This document shows positions 34,267 to 43,623 of a DNA stretch of 64,000 nucleotides, piece by piece. The position numbers and the translations under genes are program-made. The DNA lies in assembly GCA_947496065.1 (NCBI GenBank), contig CANMBF010000003.1, positions 1-64,000 on the forward strand, written 5' to 3'. Below the pieces are notes generated by a model that was not told the DNA's origin, did not search any database, and was given only the letters and a program-made list of their open reading frames with translations. The first letter of the stretch is position 1; each line of letters begins with the position of its first letter. The DNA is from Bacteroidota bacterium. GTDB taxonomy: Bacteria; Bacteroidota; Bacteroidia; NS11-12g; UBA955.

Positions 34267-34742
34267 TGTATTGTTTTTTTTTGTTTTGTTTGAGTGTATA
34301 GCTATTATAAACGCTTTTAATAATTGGGTTACTTTAATCAGGCTCAAAAAAATTAGGGCAAAAAATTTCTAACAGGTGATAAATACCACGCAGCGAAACA
34401 ATCTGAATCGTTAATTTTTTTGTTGGTTAAGGGAGTTTGTGATTAAAAAATTTAAACCGAGAATGGTTAAATTTTTGTAAACCCTTTCATAGTTTTGTTC
34501 ATAATAATTTGTGTTTTAGTTGGTTCAAATATATAGGCCTTTAGTATATTGATACTAGTTTCTCAGAAGCAGTAAATAACCAATTTTAAATATATATAAA
34601 GCACTAAAAATCAATGAATTGAAAAAATAAAAATAAAAAAAACTTTTTACAACAATCTAAAAATTGTGTTATAAAACAATTAATTTTAGGTATAAATACT
34701 GCTTTTAGGATTTTATGTAAAAATACTCAATCCAATTTAATA

Positions 34743-34775
34743 AAAAATGCCGCCCTTTTGGGGCAGCATCTTTCA
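34743..34775 (-). terminator. intrinsic terminator of the truncated T9SS gene
   Basis: On the minus strand ATGCTGCCC pairs with GGGCGGCAT (one T-G wobble) around a short A-rich loop, followed by TTTTTTATT. It lies about 35 bp after the stop at 34806, showing that the 3' end of the broken minus-strand gene is original. Confidence 0.75.
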
Positions 34776-34805
34776 ACTATACAATTCAAAACGCACGAAT
34801 GTCTT

Positions 34806-34931
34806 TTAATGGCTCACCATTAATTTCTTTTTAAGATTAATAGCACCACTGAAAATATTGATTTGATAAACCCTCGTTGCCAAGGCTTCAATATTAAAGG
34901 TTTGTTGCAAGGTACTTGAACTCTCGGCTGC
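34806..34931 (-). pseudogene. C-terminal remnant of a T9SS type A sorting domain
   Basis: Forty-one in-frame residues on the minus strand (AAESSSTLQQTFNIEALATR, then VYQINIFSGAINLKKKLMVS, ending H) are the last part of a type A sorting domain: the LATGVYxxxI strand and basic tail are clear. A stop codon stands immediately before it and the rest of the gene is absent. At the same point the plus strand begins another broken gene. The fragment keeps its stop and terminator, so only the 5' side was lost. Confidence 0.7.
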
Positions 34932-34944
34932 TTATTCTCTTTGC

Positions 34945-35808
34945 ATGAACACTGGATCAAATTACACTTACCATGTTGTAGATGCTTACAATGGTTCAGA
35001 TGATATTTTTGATGGTGGCAATAAAATCTTCAATTCACCTTCAAGTTGGGGATGGAAAACAGGAAGCGCCTTGTCAAAAAACGACTTGAACAATATCAAC
35101 GTGCATTTTTCACGTTCAAAATCTGTAGGTGATTATTGGGCCATTTTAACGGCCGATAGACAAACCACCAATGGCACCTCTTATTTGGATTTTGAATTAA
35201 GTCAAGCAGGTATAACAAAGACATTCACTGCTGGCAAAACCGATGAAGGCTCTTTTTCAAGTGCTGGTCCAGCCTGCGGAAGAACCATGGGTGACATGTT
35301 AATCACTGTTGAATACTCTAGTGGAGGCAGCATCGATAGCATCTACTTCTATCATTGGAATATTGTAACTGGCAATAACAGTTGCTCTTCAAATGGTAAC
35401 GCTTATGGATGGAAACAATTTTGGCCAACATGGGACCATGATGCAAATTCAAACACTCCAAAGGTTGCAGCCGGTTTCGGCGTCTCAAACAGTGGAACTA
35501 CCGGTGTTCCATATGGAGCGTATGGCAATTATACCTATACCTCTTCAACCAATCAATTTGTTGAAATCGCGGTCAATTTATCTGAAGTAATTAATACCAT
35601 TTTAAGTTTAAATTCTTCAAGCCCTTGTATGGATATCAACTTTGAATCATTGTTGATTAAAACAAAAGCATCAGATGCATTCACTGCAGATATCAAAGAT
35701 TTGGTTGATCCAATTGCCATCAATTTAAATTTCGGACGCGCTAAAATTAGTGGTACAGAATATTGCACAGGTACAAATGACGGTGATAAATTGATGTATG
35801 GTCTTTAA
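34945..35808 (+). pseudogene. 5'-truncated secreted-protein gene
   Basis: A 287-residue reading from the ATG at 34945. The frame is open back to 34870, but upstream residues are the antisense of the T9SS remnant, so coding similarity ends near 34932. There is no signal peptide, although the sequence (NYTYHVVDAYNGSDDIFDGG, GWKTGSALSKNDLNNINVHF, DYWAILTADRQTTNGTSYLDFEL) looks like the N-terminal portion of large Bacteroidota surface proteins, which normally begin with a signal and continue into repeats. The end (DGDKLMYGL) also looks abrupt. Probably a broken gene, though a short expressed product is possible. Confidence 0.6.
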
Positions 35809-35809
35809 A

Positions 35810-35840
35810 AGAAAAATGCAACCCATAAGGCTGCATTTTC
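35810..35840 (+). terminator. probable intrinsic terminator
   Basis: GAAAAATGCA (35811-35820) with CC/GG inner pairs faces TGCATTTTC (35832-35840) directly after the stop at 35808. The outer arms are A/T-rich and could act in both directions. Confidence 0.6.
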
Positions 35841-35957
35841 TTAACTAATAAATATACCTAGTAAAAAATTTAATGAACATTCATTTATAGGAGAATGAAG
35901 GTTCGTTTCTTACTTGATACAAAATTCCCTTAAATTCGCAAAATAGAACTTAAGTGC

Positions 35958-36093
35958 AAATCTGACTGTGCAAATCAGATTTACGGTTTAACATACACAT
36001 AAATGATTGCTATGAATATGCCAATTTATAATCAATTGATTTACAGATAAATAGAGATTTTTAAAAATCGATTGATTTCCATAAAAATCGATT
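35958..36093. promoter_or_regulatory. cluster of palindromes upstream of the sigma-54 regulator gene
   Basis: Within a 565-bp gap there is an 8-bp-arm inverted repeat (AAATCTGA at 35958-35965 and TCAGATTT at 35975-35982), the palindrome AATCAATTGATT (36030-36041), and TAAAAATCGATT twice (36062-36073 and 36082-36093), 20 bp apart, so on the same DNA face. A TATATTTG (36319-36326) lies 47 bp before the regulator ATG. A binding region for a regulator is possible; AT-rich chance matches are not excluded. No other feature is seen in 35841-36373. Confidence 0.35.
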
Positions 36094-36373
36094 TTATTCC
36101 ATTTATTGGAATCTACTTTTGTTATAACAGGAATAAAAATGGCGTTGGATATAATCTAACCAATCAAAGCTAGTCTGATTTTAAAATAATTCAAAAATAT
36201 TTTTTTGACTTGTAGCATAGAAATAAAATAAAAGTTTTGGACAAAGGCTATTCGGATGATGTAGAGCGCCATTTTTCCTAAAATTGGAAACCTATTCCAA
36301 CTATCGCTTGATATTTTATATATTTGCCAACAGAAATGCATTTTGTTGTTGAATGGTGCTTTTGTAAAATTGA

Positions 36374-37727
36374 ATGGGAAACTTTAAAATATTCATAGTC
36401 GAAGATGATCCTTGGTATGGCGAATTATTGAAATACCACTTATCGCTTAATGCCGATTTTGAGGTGGTGTTATTTACAAGTCCGATATTGTTTTTAGATC
36501 AACTATATAGAAAACCAGATTTAATCACCATCGATTATAACATGCCCGAGATGAATGGTGACAAACTATTCGATCATATTAAATCTTTTAATAATACCAT
36601 TCCAGTGATTGTTATTAGTGGGCAAAATGATATTGGCATTGCACTTAATATTATAAAGCAAGGGGCTGTAGAGTACATCATTAAAGATGATCATACAAAA
36701 GATGTGCTTTGGAACAGTGTCAACAGAATATTGGAAAATGCTGTCCTCAAGCAAACGGTTGAAGATTTAAAAGTACAATTAGAAACCAAATTTGATTTCG
36801 AAAAATCTATTATTGGCAGCAGCGCAAGTCTAAAGAAATCATTTCAATTGATTGAAAAGGCCATTAAATCAAACATCAATGTTTCCATTACAGGAGAAAC
36901 CGGAACTGGTAAAGAGGTGGTGGCAAAAGCCATTCACTATAATAGTGCACGCAGTAAAAGACCTTTTATAGCGGTTAATATGGCTGCCATACCTAGAGAA
37001 TTGGTGGAAAGTGAATTGTGGTTATGAAAAAGGGGCCTTCACTGGCGCCAATACACAAAAGAAAGGTAAATTCGAAGAAGCCAATGGCGGCACTATTTTT
37101 TTAGATGAAATAGCCGAAGCCGATCTTAATTTTCAGTCTAAATTATTGCGTGTTTTGCAAGAACGCGAAATATCAAGGGTGGGTGGCAACGATACCATTA
37201 AATTGGATGTAAGAATTATCACCGCTACACACAAAAATATTGCTGAAGAAGTTCGCGCAGGCAGATTCAGAGAGGATCTGTATTATCGACTTATGGGTTT
37301 GCCAATTGAATTGCCTACGCTAAAGCAAAGGGGGAATGATATTCTCATTTTGGCCAAATATTTTGCCGATATGTATGCTTTAGAAAACAAATGCCCAATA
37401 TTTACTTTTTCGCAAGAGGCAAAAGATAAGTTAATGAAACACCATTACCCAGGCAATGTCAGAGAGCTAAAAGCCATCGTCGATTTGGCCTGTGTGATGT
37501 CCGATAGCAACGTGATTTCAGAACCTGATATTACTTTGCCAACCAATCCAATTCCAGTTGAGCAGCTGTTTTCTGCCCAAGAAAAATCACTGAAAGATTA
37601 CAATACAGATATCATCACATTTTATTTAAACAAATACAATCAAAATGTTTTAGAGGTTGCCAAAAAATTAAACATTGGTAAATCTACTATTTACAATTTA
37701 ATCAATACGGGTGACATTAAAAAATAA
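36374..37727 (+). pseudogene. sigma-54-dependent response regulator, frameshifted
   Basis: Two overlapping frames make one NtrC-type regulator. Frame one (36374-37027): receiver with phosphorylated Asp54 (LITIDYNMPEMNG) and AAA+ Walker A GETGTGKE, ending ELVESELW then stop. Frame two (from about 37020 to 37727): [10 protein letters not shown] (sigma-54 contact), Walker [14 protein letters not shown]-finger region, Fis-type HTH ([20 protein letters not shown]). The intact family reads [14 protein letters not shown], so two bases are missing near 37019. Restored length about 451 residues, normal for the family. True mutation or sequencing error cannot be told apart. FIST and kinase genes follow in the same direction. 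Confidence 0.88.
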
Positions 37728-37747
37728 TAAACTAAAAATACAATAAT

Positions 37748-38887
37748 ATGAAAGTTCAATTATACCATTACATTAACTCAGAATTTGTAGCTTTAAAGAG
37801 TAAACGACCAATGGAAGAGGAATTAAATCCAAATTTGGTTTTAGTATTCGGTCAAACATCGGCGCTTTTAAATGATAATTTAATGACAGGTTTAAACCAA
37901 CAATTTCCCAATGTCATTACTGCGATATGTTCTACTGCCGGCGAAATAGTGCAAACCAAAGTGGATGATGCCGTTTCCATAACGGCCATTGAATTTGAAA
38001 AAACACCCGTAATAGCAAATGAAGTAAATATCAAAAATTTTCAAACAAGTCGCGAGGCAGGCAAAACATTAGCTGCTCAATTTGAAAGTAAGGATTTGAA
38101 TTATGTTTTAATTTTATCTGATGGTATGCTAGTGAATGGGAGCGACCTCGTGTTAGGATTGAATGATGTATTTGGCAACAAAGTGAAAATAACGGGCGGT
38201 TTGGCCGGTGATGCGGATAAGTTTTTAAATACAAAGGTGGGCTTAAATAAGGCACCAACCGATGGCAATATTATTGCTATTGGATTTTATGGAACAGCTT
38301 TAACCGTTGGACATGGCTCTGATGGAGGTTGGGATGTATTTGGACCCGCCAAAATAATTACAAAATCAAACGGCAATATTTTACACGAAATAAACCACAA
38401 AAATGCCTATGATTTGTATGTAGAATATTTAGGTAAATACGCTGATGACTTGCCAGGATCCGCTTTACTTTTTCCATTGGCATTGAAAGTAGAAAATAGT
38501 GATGTGCCATTGGTAAGAACCATTTTATCTGTCGATAAAGTAAACAAAACAATGACTTTTGCTGGCGATATGCCAGAGAATACTTCGGTTCGGTTTATGA
38601 CAGCGAATTTTGATAATCTAATTGATGCCGCTGGGAATGCGGCTAAGTTTGCACAACTTTCTTTGGTAAAGCCAGTCGAATTCGCACTTTTAATTAGCTG
38701 TGTTGGGAGGAGAATAGTGTTAGAAAAAAGGATTGAAGAAGAAATTGAAGAAGTGGCATCAATACTTAAAGAGGATGTTTCCATTTCTGGATTTTATTCA
38801 TACGGGGAATTGTCGCCATTGCCAGGAGAGCAAGAATGTAGATTGCACAATCAAACCATGACCATAACCACTTTTTCGGAATTGTAA
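37748..38887 (+). CDS. FIST-domain sensory protein
   Basis: A 379-residue cytoplasmic protein with FIST_N (about 30-220: NLVLVFGQTSALLNDNL, AICSTAGEIV, VLILSDGMLVNGSDLVLGL, ITGGLAGDADKF) and FIST_C (about 225-365, YLGKYADDLPGSALLFPLAL, ENTSVRFM, ALLISCVGRR). FIST proteins are predicted small-ligand (amino acid) input modules for signalling. It lies 21 bp after the sigma-54 regulator and 12 bp before a hybrid kinase, so the three form one sensory unit. The ligand is unknown. Confidence 0.9.
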   Translation: MKVQLYHYINSEFVALKSKRPMEEELNPNLVLVFGQTSALLNDNLMTGLNQQFPNVITAICSTAGEIVQTKVDDAVSITAIEFEKTPVIANEVNIKNFQTSREAGKTLAAQFESKDLNYVLILSDGMLVNGSDLVLGLNDVFGNKVKITGGLAGDADKFLNTKVGLNKAPTDGNIIAIGFYGTALTVGHGSDGGWDVFGPAKIITKSNGNILHEINHKNAYDLYVEYLGKYADDLPGSALLFPLALKVENSDVPLVRTILSVDKVNKTMTFAGDMPENTSVRFMTANFDNLIDAAGNAAKFAQLSLVKPVEFALLISCVGRRIVLEKRIEEEIEEVASILKEDVSISGFYSYGELSPLPGEQECRLHNQTMTITTFSEL

Positions 38888-38898
38888 AGTATAAAGGC

Positions 38899-41800
38899 AT
38901 GCACAAACTACTAAAACGACAAATTGAGAAGTATTTGCCGAAAGTTGCTGTTGATGACGAAGGATTTAATATTTTTTTATCAGCAATAAGTGAATCATAT
39001 GATTCTTTTGAGCGCGATAAAGTACTTTCGAGTCATGCATTTGCGCTGAGTGAAAATGATTACAATGAAATTAATCACAAGTTAGTTGAAGAGATAGATT
39101 CGAGAAAAATATCGATTGCGAAATTGAAGGAAACAATTACACAAATTGATAGCGAAACGGATTTTGAAGATACCAAAGATGATATTGTCAGCATTGCAGA
39201 ATATGTAAGAAATACAGTTGAACAACAGCGGGAGTTTGAAACACAATTGTTGCAATACAGCAAGCGCATGACTTCTTTAATTTCAAGTTTGCATTCTGGT
39301 ATACTTTTAGAAAATGAAAATAGAGAAATTGTATTAACCAATGAAATTTTTATTTCGATGTTTGGCATACCTGCACGACCAGCAGAATTGGTCGGCTTAG
39401 ATTGCACAAAAATGGCTGATCAAAACAAGTCAATGTTTAAGCATGGCGATAGATTTGTAGAAAGGGTTGAGCAATTAATCAATAAAAAAGAATTAGTAAC
39501 AGGTGATAGTATTGAACTGAATGATGGGAGATGGTTTGAAAGAGATTTTATTCCAATTTTTGTTGATTCGGATTTTAAAGGTCATTTGTGGATTTATACA
39601 GATATAACGGAAAAGAATAGAATTCTGAATTCTATTGCTGAGAGTGAGGCTAAAAGTAAATTGATCATGAATTCTGCGCTCGATGCCATTATCACGATCG
39701 ATGAAATGGGCCACATATTATTGTGGAATCCACAGGCCGAAAAAATCTTTGGATGGAAGGAGGAAGATGTAGTCGGTAAAGTGCTTTCAGAGACCATTAT
39801 TCCAGAGCGTTTAAGGGCCTCACACGAGCAGGGGATGGCGCGTTTTCGCAGAACTTCGCAGGGAACGGTGTTGCAAAAAATAATTGAGTTGCCAGCCATC
39901 AATAAAGATGGCAATGAATTTCCAGTTGAACTTTCGATAGCACCTATTTACCACGATAATAAAATTTTCTTTTGCTCTTTTATAAGAGATATATCCGAAC
40001 GCAAACGATCTGAATTGGCATTGGCTACCAGTGAACAAAAATACAGGAGTATTATTGCCAACATGAATTTGGGTTTGCTCGAGGTCGACCAAGAAGATAG
40101 GATTCAATTTTGCAACCAAAGTTTTACAGATATTTCGGGTTATACCATTGAAAATATCAGAGGAAAAAGTGCGTCCTCTTTGTTTACAAATGAGAAAGGC
40201 AAGCAAGTTATTAATGAGAAAAATGATCAAAGAAAAAAAGGCAATTCGGATAGTTTTGAATTAGAAATCATCAATAAAATAGGGGATAAAAGGTGGTGGT
40301 TAATCAGTGGTGCGCCCAATTATAATGATAGTGGTGAAATTATTGGTTCGATTGGAATTCACTTGGATATTACCAAACAAAAAAAATTAGAACAGCAATT
40401 AGGTGCGGCACTTATCAAGGCACAAATTGCTTCAGAGGCTAAACAAAACTTTATCGCCAATATGAGTCATGAAATACGCACGCCATTAAATGCAATTATT
40501 GGAATGGTGCGCGAATTGGGCAGAGAAAAATTAAATAAAACACAGCATGTTTATGTTGAAAACAGCGAAATAGCGGCGAAACATTTGCTAAGCATGGTGA
40601 ATAATATTCTCGATATTTCTAAAATAGAAGCGGGAGAAATAATTTTCGAAAATAGTGAATTTAGTTTAGAATCGTTGGTCGAAATGGTGAAAAATATTTT
40701 GGAAATTCAAGCCCAGGAAAAAGGTTTAAAATGTATTTGTCAATTATCGCGTCATATAAAACCAGTGTTGATTGGCGATAGTAGTAGGATTCGGCAGGTA
40801 TTAATTAATTTAATTGGCAATGCAATTAAGTTTACTGACCGGGGTAGCGTGAAATTAGAGGTGAATGTGATAAGTACATCCGACAAGTTGCAAAAGCTTC
40901 AGTTTGCAATCGAAGACACTGGCAGGGGCATGAGTCCAGAATTTTTGAAAACCATTTTTGATAAATTTTCGAGAGAACAGCTTTTAAATTCCAAAAAGAT
41001 TGAAGGCACAGGCTTGGGCATGCCGATAACCAAAGAATTGATTAATTTAATGGGAGGTACTTTAAATGTCAAAAGTACCCAAGGCGAGGGCACCACCGTT
41101 GAATTTGAAATAGAATTAGCAGTTGGCGATGCTTCCAACATTTTAAGTCAAACCGATACCATTACGCAGAACAATTTGAGTGGCCTTAATTGTTTATTGG
41201 TGGAGGACAATGAAATGAACAGACTAATTGCTGGAAAAAGTTTGAAGTTTTTTGGATGCAATGTTACAGAAGCAAGCAATGGCGTTGAAGCCATTGAATT
41301 ATTGAAAAAGAATGTTTATCATTTTATTCTAATGGATATTCAAATGCCAGTGATGGATGGTTTGGAAGCAACAAAATATATTCGCAATCAGTTAAAACTT
41401 AAACTACCAATCATTGCATTAACCGCGAATGCGTTTAAAAGTGATATTGATGCATATTTAGCAATAGGCATGAATTCGTATGTTAATAAGCCATACGAGG
41501 AACAAGCGCTCTACCATGTGATAACAGAGGTATTGGGGCCGCAAATAATAGAGCATTTAAAAATACAAGGCAAGGAAACGACTTTGGGCTACGATTTGTC
41601 TAAAATTAACGAAATAAGCAGAGGGGATCAAGCCTTTGTCTCAAAAATGATTAGTTTATTTGTAACCCAACTCGTTGCTTTTTTGCCTGAGTTAAAGCAA
41701 GCACAATTGAATTCCGAGTTCATGAAAATAGGAAAAATTGCACACCAGCTAAAGCCAGGGATAGAAACCTTGCAAATAAAGCAGTTAATTCCACTTGTAG

Positions 41801-41922
41801 TGTTGATGGAGCGCGAAGGTTTAGCAGAACAGCCAAATGTTAAACTCCTTTTTCAGACCATGAATGAATTTGAAGTCATTTCGAGAAAAAATATTCAATC
41901 ACTTAATTTAGAGATTGAATAA
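38899..41922 (+). CDS. PAS-containing hybrid histidine kinase with receiver and Hpt domains
   Basis: A 1007-residue soluble kinase without membrane segments: N-terminal helical region (1-120), three PAS domains (about 125-245, 250-370, 375-500), HisKA with His524 (NMSHEIRTPLNAIIGM), ATPase (IGNAIKFTD, EDTGRGMS, GTGLGMPI), receiver with Asp813 (MDIQMPVMDGLEAT) and an Hpt domain with His949 (IAHQLKPGIETL). It can thus run a full His-Asp-His relay and pass phosphate on, the natural acceptor being the sigma-54 regulator upstream. Input probably comes from the FIST protein or cytosolic PAS ligands (inference). Confidence 0.93.
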   Translation: MHKLLKRQIEKYLPKVAVDDEGFNIFLSAISESYDSFERDKVLSSHAFALSENDYNEINHKLVEEIDSRKISIAKLKETITQIDSETDFEDTKDDIVSIAEYVRNTVEQQREFETQLLQYSKRMTSLISSLHSGILLENENREIVLTNEIFISMFGIPARPAELVGLDCTKMADQNKSMFKHGDRFVERVEQLINKKELVTGDSIELNDGRWFERDFIPIFVDSDFKGHLWIYTDITEKNRILNSIAESEAKSKLIMNSALDAIITIDEMGHILLWNPQAEKIFGWKEEDVVGKVLSETIIPERLRASHEQGMARFRRTSQGTVLQKIIELPAINKDGNEFPVELSIAPIYHDNKIFFCSFIRDISERKRSELALATSEQKYRSIIANMNLGLLEVDQEDRIQFCNQSFTDISGYTIENIRGKSASSLFTNEKGKQVINEKNDQRKKGNSDSFELEIINKIGDKRWWLISGAPNYNDSGEIIGSIGIHLDITKQKKLEQQLGAALIKAQIASEAKQNFIANMSHEIRTPLNAIIGMVRELGREKLNKTQHVYVENSEIAAKHLLSMVNNILDISKIEAGEIIFENSEFSLESLVEMVKNILEIQAQEKGLKCICQLSRHIKPVLIGDSSRIRQVLINLIGNAIKFTDRGSVKLEVNVISTSDKLQKLQFAIEDTGRGMSPEFLKTIFDKFSREQLLNSKKIEGTGLGMPITKELINLMGGTLNVKSTQGEGTTVEFEIELAVGDASNILSQTDTITQNNLSGLNCLLVEDNEMNRLIAGKSLKFFGCNVTEASNGVEAIELLKKNVYHFILMDIQMPVMDGLEATKYIRNQLKLKLPIIALTANAFKSDIDAYLAIGMNSYVNKPYEEQALYHVITEVLGPQIIEHLKIQGKETTLGYDLSKINEISRGDQAFVSKMISLFVTQLVAFLPELKQAQLNSEFMKIGKIAHQLKPGIETLQIKQLIPLVVLMEREGLAEQPNVKLLFQTMNEFEVISRKNIQSLNLEIE

Positions 41923-42033
41923 TTTGTAATTTTTATTCCACAGCTGTTCCATTTCGTAGACAAATTCCATAATTTGGACAAATTCTATCTTATTGTAATT
42001 TTATATACACTTGATTAACAAGTAGTTGTATAT

Positions 42034-42050
42034 TGGCACAGTGTTGGTAA
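42034..42050 (+). promoter_or_regulatory. weak sigma-54-like element
   Basis: TGGCAC (42034-42039) is a perfect -24 half of the TGGCAC-N5-TTGC consensus, but the -12 half at correct spacing reads TGGT. It lies 19 bp before the small ORF at 42069, downstream of a sigma-54-regulator module, hence its mention. Confidence 0.25.
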
Positions 42051-42068
42051 TTTGTCAACAAACAAATT

Positions 42069-42224
42069 ATGGAATACATTAAGAACCAAACAATGCAAAC
42101 AAGGGGTTTTCTGCTCATGTTAGCCCTTATCGTTATAATTTTTAAAATTTCGGGCAGTGTTATTGCGGCCAAATGGAGTTGGGTTGGAATACTATCAGTA
42201 TTTATTCTACTGCTTACTACATGA
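42069..42224 (+). CDS. possible 51-residue two-helix membrane protein
   Basis: ATG 42069 to TGA 42222-42224. Reads MEYIKNQTMQTRG, then two hydrophobic segments (FLLMLALIVIIFKISGSVIA and WVGILSVFILLLTT) around a short KWS turn, a good small-membrane-protein pattern. Located after the hybrid kinase in the same direction, preceded by the weak sigma-54-like element. No family recognised. Confidence 0.5.
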   Translation: MEYIKNQTMQTRGFLLMLALIVIIFKISGSVIAAKWSWVGILSVFILLLTT

Positions 42225-42328
42225 GAAATTTATTTTTTTAAATTTAAAAGAAAAGCAAATAACCGGATGACTCTCAAAGGGAAATTCGGACTTTAAAGAT
42301 ATATAGTGTGATTGTAATTATTTATCGG

Positions 42329-42368
42329 TTATTTAAAAGCTGTTTTGTGATTAACAGCTTTTAAATAA
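42329..42368. other. perfect 16-bp-arm hairpin
   Basis: Arms 42329-42344 and 42353-42368 are exact inverted copies with an 8-base loop; the centre is AGCTGTT/AACAGCT and the outside A/T-only. It ends 24 bp before the ATG of the small ORF at 42393. It could be a terminator for the preceding ORF or an operator. There is no T-run beyond the stem. Confidence 0.6.
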
Positions 42369-42392
42369 TTGAAAATTTAAAAAAAAGACAAA

Positions 42393-42572
42393 ATGGAATT
42401 ATTAGCATTTCTTACAATTTATTCAATGTTGCTTTTAAGCGTGTTGATTGTATTAATTGCGTTTTATCATTTTTCTAATTGGCGCAATGAAATCAAGGAG
42501 ACTGTAGACAAAGAATTTTCCTTATTTGACACGACAGATGCAAACAACAAGGTTTACATGTTAAAAAACTGA
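42393..42572 (+). CDS. possible 59-residue single-pass membrane protein
   Basis: ATG 42393 to TGA 42570-42572. Reads MELLAFLTIYSMLLLSVLIVLIAFYHF (one membrane helix) and then a charged tail (SNWRNEIKETVDKEFSLFDT). It starts right after the 16-bp-arm hairpin and ends 11 bp before the next ORF. No family recognised; the amphipathic tail and genome position support it as a real small protein. Confidence 0.5.
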   Translation: MELLAFLTIYSMLLLSVLIVLIAFYHFSNWRNEIKETVDKEFSLFDTTDANNKVYMLKN

Positions 42573-42583
42573 ACTAACTCACT

Positions 42584-42820
42584 ATGAAAAATCATAATTT
42601 ATATTATGCTTATTACTCTAAATTTCGAGGTTTAAAAAAAATAAAACTTTTTTTAATGAATCTATTTTTACCACGTTACACCAACTGGGAATTATACCAA
42701 ATGAAAAACATTGGAGGGCGTGTTTACAATATATACGCAAAAACCAATGAACTAACTGGTAAAATGCGTTATAAAAAATCTAGAGCAAAGGTTAAGAATA
42801 AGCTTTTTCGCCACCAATAA
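42584..42820 (+). CDS. small basic hypothetical protein
   Basis: A 78-residue, strongly basic protein (MKNHNLYYAYYSKFRGLKKI, tail YKKSRAKVKNKLFRHQ) starting 11 bp after the preceding small membrane protein gene. One short hydrophobic run (KLFLMNLFLP) is too short for a membrane span. No family recognised. With the two ORFs before it, it forms a small-gene cluster behind the FIST/kinase module. Confidence 0.5.
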   Translation: MKNHNLYYAYYSKFRGLKKIKLFLMNLFLPRYTNWELYQMKNIGGRVYNIYAKTNELTGKMRYKKSRAKVKNKLFRHQ

Positions 42821-42966
42821 CCAAAGCAAAATCAATTTTACCACTGCAATATTTTAGATACCTATGAATAGGTGTCTCTTTACGATGCCTATTAGCCATT
42901 ACTATTGCTAAGCCTTCTATTGAATGCATCGGCCTTGCCAACAGTTTTATAATCGCTATCTTTTAA

Positions 42967-43623
42967 TTAAAAATTTGGGCTGCAATTAATTAGCATTTTT
43001 TCTTGCTTGATAGGATGTATGAATTCTATTTGATAGGCATGTAAGCAAATAGATTTGTTTTTTAAAACTTGAGGCGCACCATATTTTAAATCGCCTACAA
43101 TGGGTGTTTTGTTATAGGCCAACTGCGCTCTGATTTGATGAAATCTGCCAGTAATCGGATGGACCAATAACAGGCATTGATTCTTTTCTCTCAATTCAAT
43201 AATTTTATAATCCAATACCGATTCTTTGCTATTCTCCACAGCTTTGTTAAAAACGTCAGCCCTTTTTGTTTGACTGTTTTTTCTTAAAAAATTTCGCAAT
43301 TCTTTTTCTGGTTCAGCCGGTATACCATTTACCAAGGCTATATAAGTTTTGGTAATCTTATCCTCCCTAAAGAGTTCATTCATCTTCGATAAGCCTTTAC
43401 TCGTTTTTGCTAATATTACCACACCACTTACCGGACGGTCAATGCGATGAATAACCCCACAAAAAACATTGCCTGGTTTTTGATCTCTTTTTTTAATAAA
43501 TTCCTTTACCAATTCGGACAATGGAATATCACCCGTTTCATCACCTTGTACCAAAATGCCGCTTGGTTTATGAACGGCGATTAAGTGATTATCCTCGTAA
43601 AGAATGCTGGCTTGAATGTCCAT
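42967..43623 (-). CDS. RluA-family pseudouridine synthase
   Basis: A 218-residue RNA pseudouridine synthase without an S4 domain. It shows HRIDRPVSGVVILAKTSKG (catalytic Asp in HRIDR), YIALVNG and the C-terminal VHPITGRFHQIRAQLAY and GDLKYG motifs. It isomerises uridine in rRNA or tRNA; the target cannot be assigned. It shares one base with the upstream murB stop/start region, so the two are probably co-transcribed. Confidence 0.88.
   Translation of the reverse strand: MDIQASILYEDNHLIAVHKPSGILVQGDETGDIPLSELVKEFIKKRDQKPGNVFCGVIHRIDRPVSGVVILAKTSKGLSKMNELFREDKITKTYIALVNGIPAEPEKELRNFLRKNSQTKRADVFNKAVENSKESVLDYKIIELREKNQCLLLVHPITGRFHQIRAQLAYNKTPIVGDLKYGAPQVLKNKSICLHAYQIEFIHPIKQEKMLINCSPNF

Noticed and set aside
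36156-36341. 61-residue minus-strand reading before the response regulator
   Set aside because: AT-rich gap, no motif, and it would run against the regulator's promoter region.
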